In this document: positions 1 to 10,700 of the stretch, piece after piece
Position numbering within the stretch: position 1 is the first letter of the stretch
Layout: every line of letters starts with the position of its first letter
NCBI GenBank assembly: GCA_018389105.1
Contig: JACATO010000989.1
Span: 248,001-312,000 of the forward strand
Origin: Nautilus pompilius
Taxonomy: Eukaryota; Mollusca; Cephalopoda; Nautilida; Nautilidae
Length of the DNA: 64,000 nucleotides
Reading direction: 5' to 3'
The notes under the pieces: generated by a model
Told to the model about the DNA's origin: nothing
Seen by the model: the letters and a program-made list of their open reading frames with translations, nothing else
Databases searched by the model: none
Translations under genes and position numbers: made by a program

Positions 1-107
1 GGAGGTGAACTGTGCAGCTTTCCCGCTGGCTCTTTCACGACAGCGCAGCACGCAAGCATCCTGGTTGACAACAGTCACCTGTTTGTGGCTCCTCCGCCAT
101 CGCGTCA

Positions 108-137
108 TGACGTCACGTTCTCGGGATGCTATTTATA
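108..137 (+). promoter_or_regulatory. CRE plus TATA-like core promoter candidate
   Basis: A perfect palindromic cAMP response element, TGACGTCA, lies at 108-115, followed by a TATA-like TATTTATA at 130-137. The surrounding 250 bases are rich in CpG, in contrast to the AT-rich DNA that follows, and a CTCGCGCGAG palindrome lies just downstream near 152-161. This order and spacing fit a CREB/ATF-responsive TATA promoter firing to the right, with a start near 160-170. I cannot identify the gene it would serve, and strand is inferred only from the CRE-to-TATA order. Confidence 0.4.
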
Positions 138-456
138 CGCGGAACGAGACGCTCGCGCGAGACGAGGCTCGACTGCAGACGCCGGCGAGGAAAGGACCAG
201 TCTGGTGAAAGGATCTCTTGTGGGAGGGTGGGTAGTTCGAATGGTGGGGAAGCGCGATCGGAACAAACCCAAACCGTGTTGTTTTTTTAAAAATGTAATT
301 TATATATATGTATATATATATATATTTTTGAGAGTTTTAATAAAAGGGGTTGAGGATTAGTTTAGTGGATTGTCGTTATTTTTTTTTTATTTATAGAATA
401 AATCGGAGTTTTTTCCCCCGCCTCCTTAAGTGCAGATTTCCTGTTGGTGAGGAGAT

Positions 457-657
457 ATGTCGGGGCTGTCAGGGCCCCATGTAGGTGCAGCTGCGGAGAC
501 GATGGAACGCCCAAGTGATCGATGGCGACCGAATTTCAAGTGTATGTATATGCATGCACGGTACAGCGAAAGTGCGCACGGACCTGGTGACAGCAGCAAA
601 GGGTGTGGGTGGGTGCTCCCTCCACCTCTGGCATCCCTGATAACGTGTTCCGTCTAA
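457..657 (+). other. Possible short coding exon in CpG-rich region
   Basis: A 66-codon open frame starts at an ATG in fair context (GAGATATGT) about 290 bases downstream of the CRE/TATA pair. It begins MSGLSGPHVG and keeps a normal-looking composition for about 28 residues before turning into low-information sequence. Weak GT donors lie near 540 and 600, and a pyrimidine tract with CAG lies near 710-725. I recognise no family. It could be the first exon of an upstream gene, a leader or chance. Confidence 0.12.
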
Positions 658-660
658 TTT

Positions 661-3600
661 AATTAATTTTTCCTAAAAAAACTACTGCTATTACTGTTAC
701 CACCATTAACCTTCTTCTCTTTCAGTCTGACGGTAGTTGCTTATGTTCGAGAGCGATCCCCCCCTCCCACGATAGGGATGGAGATTGCTGCGCATTCTAT
801 TGGTACCGATCCAGTGTGTGACAGTCACTCCCCAAACCATTCTCAGGGCTCTCTCTCTCTCCTCGTTTAATAATAAAATCAACTCAACTGATTGTGTTAC
901 AGAAGCAACTTTAAGAAAAGGAATGCATCTTATCTGAGAACATTATCTATTATTTTTTTTTTTAACTATTTATTTTCATTACTCCATGATCGATTTTCAG
1001 TTTCTGAACATATAATTCGCGTTTTACTACTGTTATATAAGTATAGTATGGTGCACTGTGCAAAGGGGCAGGGAGTCTGTAACATATACAGCCCATGTAA
1101 ACCCAAGAATATCTTCCAAGTCCAGTCTTACACTTATTTAATGAACAAGACCTTACAACCCTCCATCAGTCTAGATTTAAATAACTTTATCTTAAATTTC
1201 CCCCCTACCAGTAAAATATACATTTTTAAAATTTATTAAATATTTTAAATATTTCAATCAAATCATTTTCTTTCTTTCCTTCAGTCACCTGTACAAAGGT
1301 TTTGGCTAACCCAACTTTCCATTTGCCCCACAATAAGATAAATTTCTTTTCACTGTTTGAGTGAATCCGTGTCTTTTCATGAGTAAAGACAATATACATG
1401 ATGCATCACATTATTCTAAATGTGTCATAATCATTGCCATTATAGTGAACCATAATTATCTTTTATGCTTGATAGTCCTATATAACATCCTTGTAATTTT
1501 GATTGCTTTCATCATGTCATTTGAAAACTGAGCTGAACAGGATAGTAGTGTACACTAGTGTTTTCAGAGTAATTGCCACAATTCATTATAATTATACATT
1601 AGCAATATGCTATGCCAACTCCCCCCAAAACTAATGTATATAGTATTTTATTGTAGACATGATACTTTAGGGTGCTACCTTTAGTTAGAGATGGGCATAG
1701 TACATAGAAAAAACGATAGAAAGCACACTATAGTATTTTAAGAAAGATTGAAAAAACCTCAGAATTTGTTGAATTATATTTGTTTAACTTTAGGAACAGT
1801 TTTCAGGATAAAGATGTCTTCCTTTGTACACAATGTTACAGCTGTACAGTATACAAATACAAATTTAGCTAGCTTGGTATGTGTTTTATCTATCTAGTCA
1901 AACTTTTCAGCATTATATATATATATATATATATATGTGCTTTTCAATGCATTTTGTTTGCCATATAATGTGGTATGCAAATGAAATTTGTGATTTATCT
2001 GAATTTTAATGTATAGTGTAATTTTTTAAAACTTTTTCACTATGTAATAATACAACGTGGACCACTTGTTAATTTTATAATATTGTGCAAAGAGTAGTAA
2101 AGTGTTCTGACTTTACAGGATTTTGGAGTTGTATAGGCTGTTGTTTGTTTTTTTTCTTTTTTAGTATTTTGTCTTTTAACGTTTTTTTCTTTCTCTTATA
2201 TCAGTATCTATAGGAGAGCTTTTAGCATAATTTTTCCTTTTTCCCCCATTCCATAGTCATTGCTGCTCTCAATTTAAATCAAACTGCTTATGACAAAATT
2301 GTTTTCAGTTGTTAAAAAAATACGTAATACATTACATTTAGACATTTTTAGAAAATGTAAAATAATTGAAATCTTTCAAAAACAATTTGCTGATTTGGCC
2401 AGGTTGCTGTCTACTTCCATTGTATTTGAAATTTGTTATTTCAGTGGTTTCTCACAAACAGGATAAATATCTGAGAGACATAATGCGGTATCAATTTTAT
2501 ATCGGAGAGTACAAATTGTGATTTAAAAAATCATCAACAAATGACCTTTTTTTTCACTCACTAGTCGTACAATTTAATTTTGAAACTGTCAACTTATATG
2601 AGCAAGACACTTATTTCCTGGCAAAATACCTGATGTGTGACACACAGGTGGGTCTTTGAAAACAATAGCAAAACTTAATTTATCACAACACGCACACACA
2701 CACAAACACATTCTAGAGTTGAACATCTGTCTGCATTGTAATTTGTTCCAGGCCACTGCCAAGCAAGAAATAAACAAATCAATGCTGTAACTTTGTCAAC
2801 CTCTTGCAGAACAAGCTGTTCATTGCCAGTATCTATGTCATGGCCAGATACTGCTTAATAAATACATTTTTGGCAAGGAAACTTTAGACTTTGGATCATT
2901 GAAAAGTGGCCCTTTGAGGATGACATGACAATGACATTTTTTAAAAAAAAAAATGTTGCTTACCATGAATTTTGTGAATAAATGTATATCAGTGGCAACA
3001 TGAGGAGTTTGCTCAGGACTGTGTTCTTTGAGAAAGATCTATTCTGTGTGGTTGCTTGATGGGATGGGCTGCCACTAATTTTAGATGGTGATCTCAGCTT
3101 GTGGTCATGAATGGCAGCATTAGCACTTAAGGTTATCTTGACAACATTCTGTGATCTGTGCTACTTGATAAAGAACCACTGGTGTGGGAGCAAAGGTGCT
3201 GATCATCCAGTCCTACAGCTAGAGTGATGTGAGTCTTTATGAATTAAATAATTTTGCACTGTATTGGATATCCAGATCCCCAAATTTGAATTTCTCTGAG
3301 CTTATTGGAATCATTTGTGTCACCAAATGCAACAGAAACTCCATCAATTTCAGAATGTTGAGATTGATAGATGTTGCAGCAGATCAGGTGAGATATTCAA
3401 GTTAGTAAGCATGTGTGCCTTACTTACTTCCCATGGTGGACACACCATCTGTTGAGAATTAAACACCCCCAGACTCTCATATTAGACTGTTGTGAACTTG
3501 TCACATTTGATTGGTATTGCTCATATATGATAAGTGGTTGTTGGATATCACATTCATACAATGAAACAGTATAACATTTATGTAAATTGTTTTGATGCTT

Positions 3601-4892
3601 AATTTTCTAACTGCAGCTTTTAATACTTAAAGATGAATGACTCATTAATAAAGATTAATGTTATTTCAATTTGCCATGCTAATACATCAAAGGACGATGT
3701 ATATAACATCTAACAAGCTTTGCTGTTAATTAACAAAATTTTCCTATAATGCAAAGCAGTGCGAGTTACTACTACAAACTAAACACTGATATGATCTGCT
3801 CTTCCTTTTAATTTTAAGTAATTTTGCAGTCTAGTGGCATCAGGTCTACATCTTAAATTCTAGTTAATTCTTCAAAGTCAGTCATTAGCCAAGTTCTACC
3901 ATAGCTGAGCAGTTAAGTCAGCTTCTATATTGCTGCATTGTGGGAAAACTTTCTTAATTATAAACAGATAGAGACATTTTTCACATTTCACATTAGTCCC
4001 AAGGGCTACATATTACAAAAATAGTTGTTGCTTTTTTTTGACATGTCTTTTTTCTATCACCTACATCTTTGGTGGGTTTGCTTGTTTAAACACATTTTTA
4101 CACAAATGTAAAACAATTTCAAGATACAGGATTAATCTTGTAAAATTTGTTGATTGTCTTTGCAGATGTGACAAAAATTCTTTTTAAAAAATGCAATTTT
4201 TAAGAATTTCTCATCAAGGAATTTAGAAGGAAAAATTTAAGATATAGACAGCATAGAATTTAGAAGTTGTATTTAGTCACTATTCTTGCAAATATCCAGG
4301 TTTTTTTTTTTTATAGCTGCGTCAGTACTTCACACATTTTTGTTGAAACTTGTTTTTGAAAATAATCACCTATCGTAGGGTCTTTCTACTCTGAAATAAA
4401 TAAATATGAAAGTAGAAAAAAATGAAAATTTGCAGTCATGTAAAATGAATAGAATTAAGGGAAAAAATGTGTATAAGAAAATTACGTTATTAAAGTGAGA
4501 AACAGTTAATTTCTATAAAGGTTTATTTTTCTTTATTTGTAACTTTTTACAGCTACATCTTTAAATTCGTTAATAGGTTATGCAAACCAAAATGCGAATA
4601 TTTTTTATAATATAAGCGCTATGAATCAAATATTGTATAATTTATCTTTGATGTTTCTATTAATCACTCCCAGTGTTAGCAGCTATATTGCGCAAATTGC
4701 CACATTTTAGACTTTTGTTGATAATTATGCCCAAATCCTTTTCTGAAATGACATTTGCCCATTTTCAGATAATAACAATAATTACAGTATTTCCTGAACT
4801 CCATCTCTCGTTGTTTATTTTTTTTTTTCCTGACCAATTTATTCGGTAAATTAGCTCGGGGCACCGGGCGCTGCCTGATTGGGGTGGGGAAG
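661..4892. other. AT-rich intergenic DNA without recognisable gene
   Basis: I see no supported coding exon, RNA gene or complete transposon here. It contains poly-T runs, an (AT)n microsatellite at 1913-1936, a short (CA)n near 2688-2710 and many AATAAA-like hexamers expected from composition, including one near 873. The open frames here are short and AT-driven. Confidence 0.5.
1913..1936. repeat. (AT)n microsatellite
   Basis: About twelve uninterrupted AT dinucleotides in AT-rich intergenic DNA. Confidence 0.85.
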
Positions 4893-6420
4893 GCTCTAGG
4901 ACCAAAGTGCGGTAGCTTAAAACCCTGCCCAGATTCTAGCCCTGTACCAGCAATTTGGGGCTTCTAGGAGCTACGGATCGGTCGCGAGAGTAGCAAGCAC
5001 CTGGAACTATGTCCTGTTGTTCAGGTTCATCACCTTTACAAATGGTTTCCGTCGTGGAAGGCTCTAGGACCAAAGTGCGGTAGCTTAAACCCTGCCCAGA
5101 TTCTAGCACCTGTACCAGCAATTTGGGGCTTCTAGGAGCTACGGATCGGTCGCGAAAGAGTAGCAAGCACCTGGAACTATGTCCTGTTGTTCAGGTTCAT
5201 CACCTTTACAAATGGTTTCCGTCGTGGAAGGCTCTAGGACCAGAGTGCGGTAGCTTAAAACCCTGCCCAGATTCTAGCACCCGTACCAGCAATTTGGGGC
5301 TTCTAGGAGCTACGGATCGGTCGCGAAAGAGTAGCAAGCACCTGGAACTATGTCCTGTTGTTCAGGTTCATCACCTTTACAATGGTTTCCGTCGTGGAAG
5401 GCTCTAGGACCAGAGTGCGGTAGCTTAAAACCCTGCCCAGATTCTAGCACCCGTACCAGCAATTTGGGGCTTCTAGGAGCTACGGATCGGTCGCGAAAGA
5501 GTAGCAAGCACCTGGAACTATGTCCTGTTGTTCAGGTTCATCACCTTTACAAATGGTTTCCGTCGTGGAAGGCTCTAGGACCAGAGTGCGGTAGCTTAAA
5601 ACCCTGCCCAGATTCTAGCACCCGTACCAGCAATTTGGGGCTTCTAGGAGCTACGGATCGGTCGCGAAAGAGTAGCAAGCACCTGGAACTATGTCCTGTG
5701 TTCAGGTTCATCACCTTTACAAATGGTTTCCGTCGTGGAAGGCTCTAGGACCGAGTGCGGTAGCTTAAAACCCTGCCCAGATTCTAGCACCTGTACCAGC
5801 AATTTGGGGCTTCTAGGAGCTACGGATCGGTCGCGAAAGAGTAGCAAGCACCTGGAACTATGTCCTGTTGTTCAGGTTCATCACCTTTACAAATGGTTTC
5901 CGTCGTGGAAGGCTCTAGGACCAGAGTGCGGTAGCTTAAAACCCTGCCCAGATTCTAGCACCCGTACCAGCAATTTGGGGCTTCTAGGAGCTACGGATCG
6001 GTCGCGAAAGAGTAGCAAGCACCTGGAACTATGTCCTGTTGTTCAGGTTCATCACCTTTACAAATGGTTTCCGTCGTGGAAGGCTCTAGGACCAGAGTGC
6101 GGTAGCTTAAAACCCTGCCCAGATTCTAGCACCTGTACCAGCAATTTGGGGCTTCTAGGAGCAACGGATCGGTCGCGAAAGAGTAGCAAGCACCTGGAAC
6201 TATGTCCTGTTGTTCAGGTTCATCACCTTTACAAATGGTTTCCGTCGTGGAAGGCTCTAGGACCAGAGTGCGGTAGCTTAAAACCCTGCCCAGATTCTAG
6301 CACCCGTACCAGCAATTTGGGGCTTCTAGGAGCTACGGATCGGTCGCGAAAGAGTAGCAAGCACCTGGAACTATGTCCTGTTGTTCAGGTTCATCACCTT
6401 TACAAATGGTTTCCGTCGTC
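4893..6420. repeat. Satellite-like tandem array, nine units of 168-171 bp
   Basis: Nine head-to-tail copies begin with GCTCTAGGACC at 4893, 5061, 5231, 5401, 5572, 5742, 5912, 6083 and 6254, and the array ends abruptly near 6420 at TTTCCGTCGTC. Copies differ at only a few positions, so the array is young or homogenised. Units are CpG-bearing and much less AT-rich than the flanks. Because 171 is divisible by three, long open frames (up to 293 codons) run through the right half; they contain only the repeat and have no start of their own, so I do not call a gene. The period is near the length of nucleosome-repeat satellites. It ends about 1.1 kb before the RBBP6 start codon. Confidence 0.95.
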
Positions 6421-6599
6421 TCCACTACTACACTACAGGACCCCAAGAAGGGATCGAATGGTGTTTAATGGGGGGGGGTCTATGGAAACCAAGGTTTTCC
6501 TACATTTCCAACCCAGAGAGACCTTTTTCTGTGTGTTTGGGGTGGGGATGAGGGTTTGTACTAGGGACATTCAAATGGCACCCGGTCGGAATAGCTCAG

Positions 6600-6667
6600 C
6601 ATAACATCACCGCCGCCTGTTTCCCTCTTTCCGACATCACCCCGAATAACGTTTTTCCTCGCGTGGG

Positions 6668-6698
<31 letters not shown>

Positions 6699-7537
6699 TT
6701 AAAAATTAATTAATAAGTTGTTCGCTTTTTTTTTGTCTTTTGTCTTTTAATATCCCCCCCTTTTTTTTTTTTTACACCTGGTAAATTTTTAATCGCCTTA
6801 GTATTTTCTGAAACGAGTTTTACCGGAAAGTAACGAGCGAGTTCTCGTCGAGGTCCGAGAATGCTGCCGAGAATCGTATATATATACACGTGTCCCCCCC
6901 CCTCCCTCCCTGTTCTTAACTGCCCGGTTGCCATGTTTGTTTCATGCGCCGAGATGAATCACGTCTCGCTCTCATGCGGGTAAATTTGATGGTTATATCG
7001 TGCATTTCTTACATTCCGGCCCGACATTGTCTCCCTCGGGGCTTCTTCTTCTATTCGAGCCATAAAGTATGCGCTGGTCGAGCAGGACGTCGGTAATATC
7101 GCTTATCGGCTGACCGAAGGGAGGAGAAAGGAAGGAGGAGGAGGAGGAGAAGCCGGACTCCACTTCCATATTGTGCTCGAGTTTACCCCGGAGGGTTCTC
7201 TCGTCTTCTACCATTAACTCCCCCCCACCCCCCGAGAATGAGACAGACTTTTCAGGACGGGAAGCCGTTTCTTGGTTCATCGCGTGCGTGAGGACCGTGT
7301 GCCGAGGGAAGGTTTCTGGGCAGGAGAGCGAGGACGGCGGAGACCTCATCGCCTCTCGCTCACTCACTCACCGGACGCCACGAGTCCCCTCCCTCCCTCC
7401 CTCCAATAATGCCCTAGTAGTCATTTCAAGGTTACTGCCTTTCCCTTCTACCCCGCCGCCGTCGTTTCGCATGTCAGGAGGAGGAGGAGGAGCAGCTGCT
7501 GAGTGTGTGACGACGACGACGACGACGGCCTGCTGCC
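6600..7537 (+). promoter_or_regulatory. RBBP6: RBBP6 promoter region and 5' leader
   Basis: Base composition shifts to CpG-rich DNA from about 6600, densest over 6990-7540, immediately upstream of the RBBP6 ATG at 7538. There is no clear TATA box close to the gene; the stretch holds many CpGs, polypyrimidine runs (CCCTCCCTCCC near 7390) and short GGA and GAC repeats in the last 100 bases. This is the pattern of a broad CpG-type housekeeping promoter, consistent with RBBP6. The exact transcription start cannot be placed from sequence. A (TTTA)n tract at 6668-6701 and poly-T runs mark its left margin. Confidence 0.6.
6668..6701. repeat. (TTTA)n microsatellite
   Basis: About eight uninterrupted TTTA units at the left margin of the CpG-rich promoter region. 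Confidence 0.85.
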
Positions 7538-7706
7538 ATGTCTTCTGTCCATTACAAATTCAAGAGTAGCCTGAGCTACGACACGGTCACTTTCGACGGC
7601 CTGCACATATCGCTGGGGGACCTCAAGAAAGCCATAGTCCAGCAGAAGAAGCTGGGAAAGACCAACGAGTTCGACCTGCAAATAACGAATGCCCAGACCA
7701 AAGAGG
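7538..7706 (+). CDS. RBBP6: RBBP6 exon 1: start and first part of DWNN domain
   Basis: Encodes residues 1-56 and the first base of codon 57. The product begins MSSVHYKF and contains [18 protein letters not shown] and [11 protein letters not shown], which match the start of the DWNN domain of animal RBBP6 almost residue for residue. DWNN folds like ubiquitin. The donor is AGG|GTAAGT at 7707. No ATG upstream in this frame gives a better start. Confidence 0.96.
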
Positions 7707-10700
7707 GTAAGTTTCCTTTTGGTTTTCTTGTCGGTCGGTCGGAGCTGAGTTGGTCTCGTCCCAAATCCGCGGTAACCATTCGCTGCGATGCCTGATTTTC
7801 TTTTGTTCACCTAGACACCATCCCCCCTCCCCTCCCCCCCCCCCAGGCTCGATCTGACTAAGGATAAAAGGGTCGATCTCGTTTCTCAACATCAGCTGGG
7901 ACGGGTTTGGCCATCGGATCAGAAAGCAGACAGATAGATGCCTGGCGGTTAATGTAACTCGCTGCGTTTATCTATACACGTATTTCCTCCTCCTTTTGTG
8001 CCCGTGTGACTAGAGCAGCAATTTAATACCTTCCATCCGTTAACGAGTACTTAAGTGGAATAGGTGTCTGATGATGAGCATCTATCTCTCTGCGATTGGG
8101 GTTAGGGGAGGGGTGGGGCTTGTATAGATTGTGGTATTTTCCTACCTCATAACTACACTAGCCTAAAATTACAATTTGAGGTGTGGACTATTATTGCCAG
8201 CCACACAAGATTGACAGACAACCAAACACTTAAGATTCATTTTTTTTTCTTGTTTTGAGTTATTAGTTAAAATGAAAAATTGCTTTGAATTTCTGAACCC
8301 CCCGGCCCCCACCCACCAAATTCGGACATTTTAAAACTATAATCAGCATCAGATTTCCCAGTGTCTGTCTGTCTCTGTATTTCAGATTTCCCAGTGTCTG
8401 TCTGTCTCTCTGTATTTCAGATTTCCCAGTGTCTGTCTGTCTCTCTGTATTTCAGATTTCCCAGTGTCTGTCTGTCTCTCTGTATTTCAGATTTCCCAGT
8501 GTCTGTCTGTCTCTCTGTATTTCAGATTTCCCAGTGTCTGTCTGTCTCTCTGTATTTCAGATTTCCCAGTGTCTGTCTGTCTCTCTGTATTTCAGATTTC
8601 CCAGTGTCTGTCTGTCTCTCTGTATTTCAGATTTCCCAGTGTCTGTCTGTCTCTCTGTATTTCAGATTTCCCAGTGTCTGTCTGTCTCTCTGTATTTCAG
8701 ATTTCCCTTTTTCCTCTAGCGAATTAAATGAACTTCCTTGGTTACTTAGATATCCTAAAGTAAGTTTGAATAAGTAGATATCACAATCCAACATTCTTCT
8801 GATGAGCTTAGTTGAACAATTTTTATAACTTTTCTAGAATACAGAAATGATGATGAATTGATTCCAAAGAATGCGTCGGTCATTGTTACAAGGGTACCTA
8901 TATCTGAACCACTTAAACCACAACCAAAAAGTTGGTAAGTATTTGTTTGCCCAGTGCATTTAATTATTCAAAGCCAATTATTCTTTCTTTCTTTTTTTAA
9001 CAAAATTATTTTGAGTTGATGAGGAGAGACACAGCTTTATTTCCATACTTGCATGAAGTCAAGACTTAACTGAAAATATTATTCTAACACTCGGACAGCT
9101 TGAAATCTGCAGTGTTATGCACAAATTACTTTTATTTGTTAAACTCTAGTTGATTGACGGGTCTTTCTAACCGTTGACACAATGCAAATGTTCATCGTTT
9201 CAATTTATTTATGGCAAGCAAAGGCTCTTTTCTACTGAATAGCAGTAAAAGATTTTTTATTATTTTTTTTCAGTTGGCATGCAAACAGGCAATTGGAACT
9301 TTTAAACATGTTTATAAATAAAGGAAACCTAAAATTACCAGAAATGTGCAAAGTAGAAAATAATGCAATTAAAGATAAGAATGCATGCATCTAGCTTTTT
9401 GTTTTTTTTTAACTAAATGCAACCTGCATCTGTTATATTATCTGGTGTATTAAAAACTGGTAACAACATGCATGAAAGGCCAACTCTACATTAAATATTG
9501 GTGTAAATTATCTGTCAGTTTTTCCTGCTGAACACTTGGAACATGTGACTTCCCCATACTGATCATTAATTAAAGAGCTCTGTAGTATGGAAACTTGTGC
9601 AGATAGTGCTCATTTGTCACTTTGAGATGAGGGCAAATAGTGGGTGCTTACCTGCTTATTACATTTACTATTAAAAGAATTTTAAAGCATTTTTTGTTGT
9701 TGTTTTTGTTTTGCAGGGAACTTTACAGACAAGACTACCAGAAACCCGTATGTTGACCACTTTTTTTTTTTAAATGAAATTTTCCAGTTATCTAATTATT
9801 TTTCTAAATAAATATTTTTCTAATTCTGATTTATTTATTTATTTTAAAAAGTTTCAAGTACCTTATTAGTCAATTTTTCTTGGCTTAACTTTGCAAAATA
9901 CAAATAAAAGTTCATTCATTATTTTTTAGAGACTAATGAAATTAATTTACAGCTGTTTAGTTTGGGTATATTTACTATCAACTCCATAAATTACCTTTTT
10001 TTCTCTAACAGTTACTGATATTGCTATTGTTTTTGTGTGTGTGTGTAAATTTTTTTATAGAAATGAAATAGCGATATAATGTTTGTTAAATTTTGAAAAA
10101 AAAACTGTTTTACATACAAGGGTAATTTCTTATAGCCCTTGTTGCTAAGTTCTTGGTTTTTTTTAAAATAATTAGTGAGAAAGCTGTAAATTCATTTTGA
10201 AAATTGTATCAATTAAGGTAATAAAATGTATGTAAGTAATTGCGTTTGTTTTGTTTTTTCCTAACAAGGCTTAAGATTGGTTGTCTTTTGTGGAATATGA
10301 AGACCCACTAATTATCAGTTTGGAAAGTCAGGCACATGTAGTGATTAGATAGGATTAGGAAAATTGTCTCTTTGTGGTGAGATCAAGATCTATAACAAAG
10401 TTTAAGTAACTTATTTCTCATTTACAATTTCTAAATAAATGAATTATCTAATTGTTGAATTAGTTCATAAAGGACAAACTAGAAAATGTTGGTGTTAACT
10501 TGACAGACTAGCGAGTAAACTCAAATGTCACTAGATTTTAGCAGTGTAAATGTTTATAAAAACTGCTTTAGCGATTTGTCCATTGTACTATCCACTAAGA
10601 TCCAGAGCCAATCTTCATGTTTATCTTCATTATATTTTTGCTAAACCAAGTGGATGAAATTTACTATGCACTTTTTGTAAGATATAAACATGAAAAAACT

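Noticed and set aside
892-1239. 115-codon open frame upstream
   Set aside because: AT-driven composition, no recognised motif, and no ATG at its start.
4893-6420. CRISPR-like array
   Set aside because: Repeats are contiguous without spacers, much too long, and the genome is eukaryotic. The same holds for the 35-bp array.
5723-6604. 293-codon open frame through the tandem array as a protein gene
   Set aside because: It is only the translated satellite unit, begins inside a repeat, and is broken by unit length differences elsewhere in the array.
6993-7367. Minus-strand frame of 124 codons in the promoter region
   Set aside because: Low-complexity Ser/Gly text from GGA-rich DNA; no motif, and it overlaps the RBBP6 leader.
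8361-8777. 138-codon open frame rich in Ser, Val, Cys and Leu
   Set aside because: It is the translation of the 35-bp minisatellite in intron 1; the sequence cycles every 35 codons.
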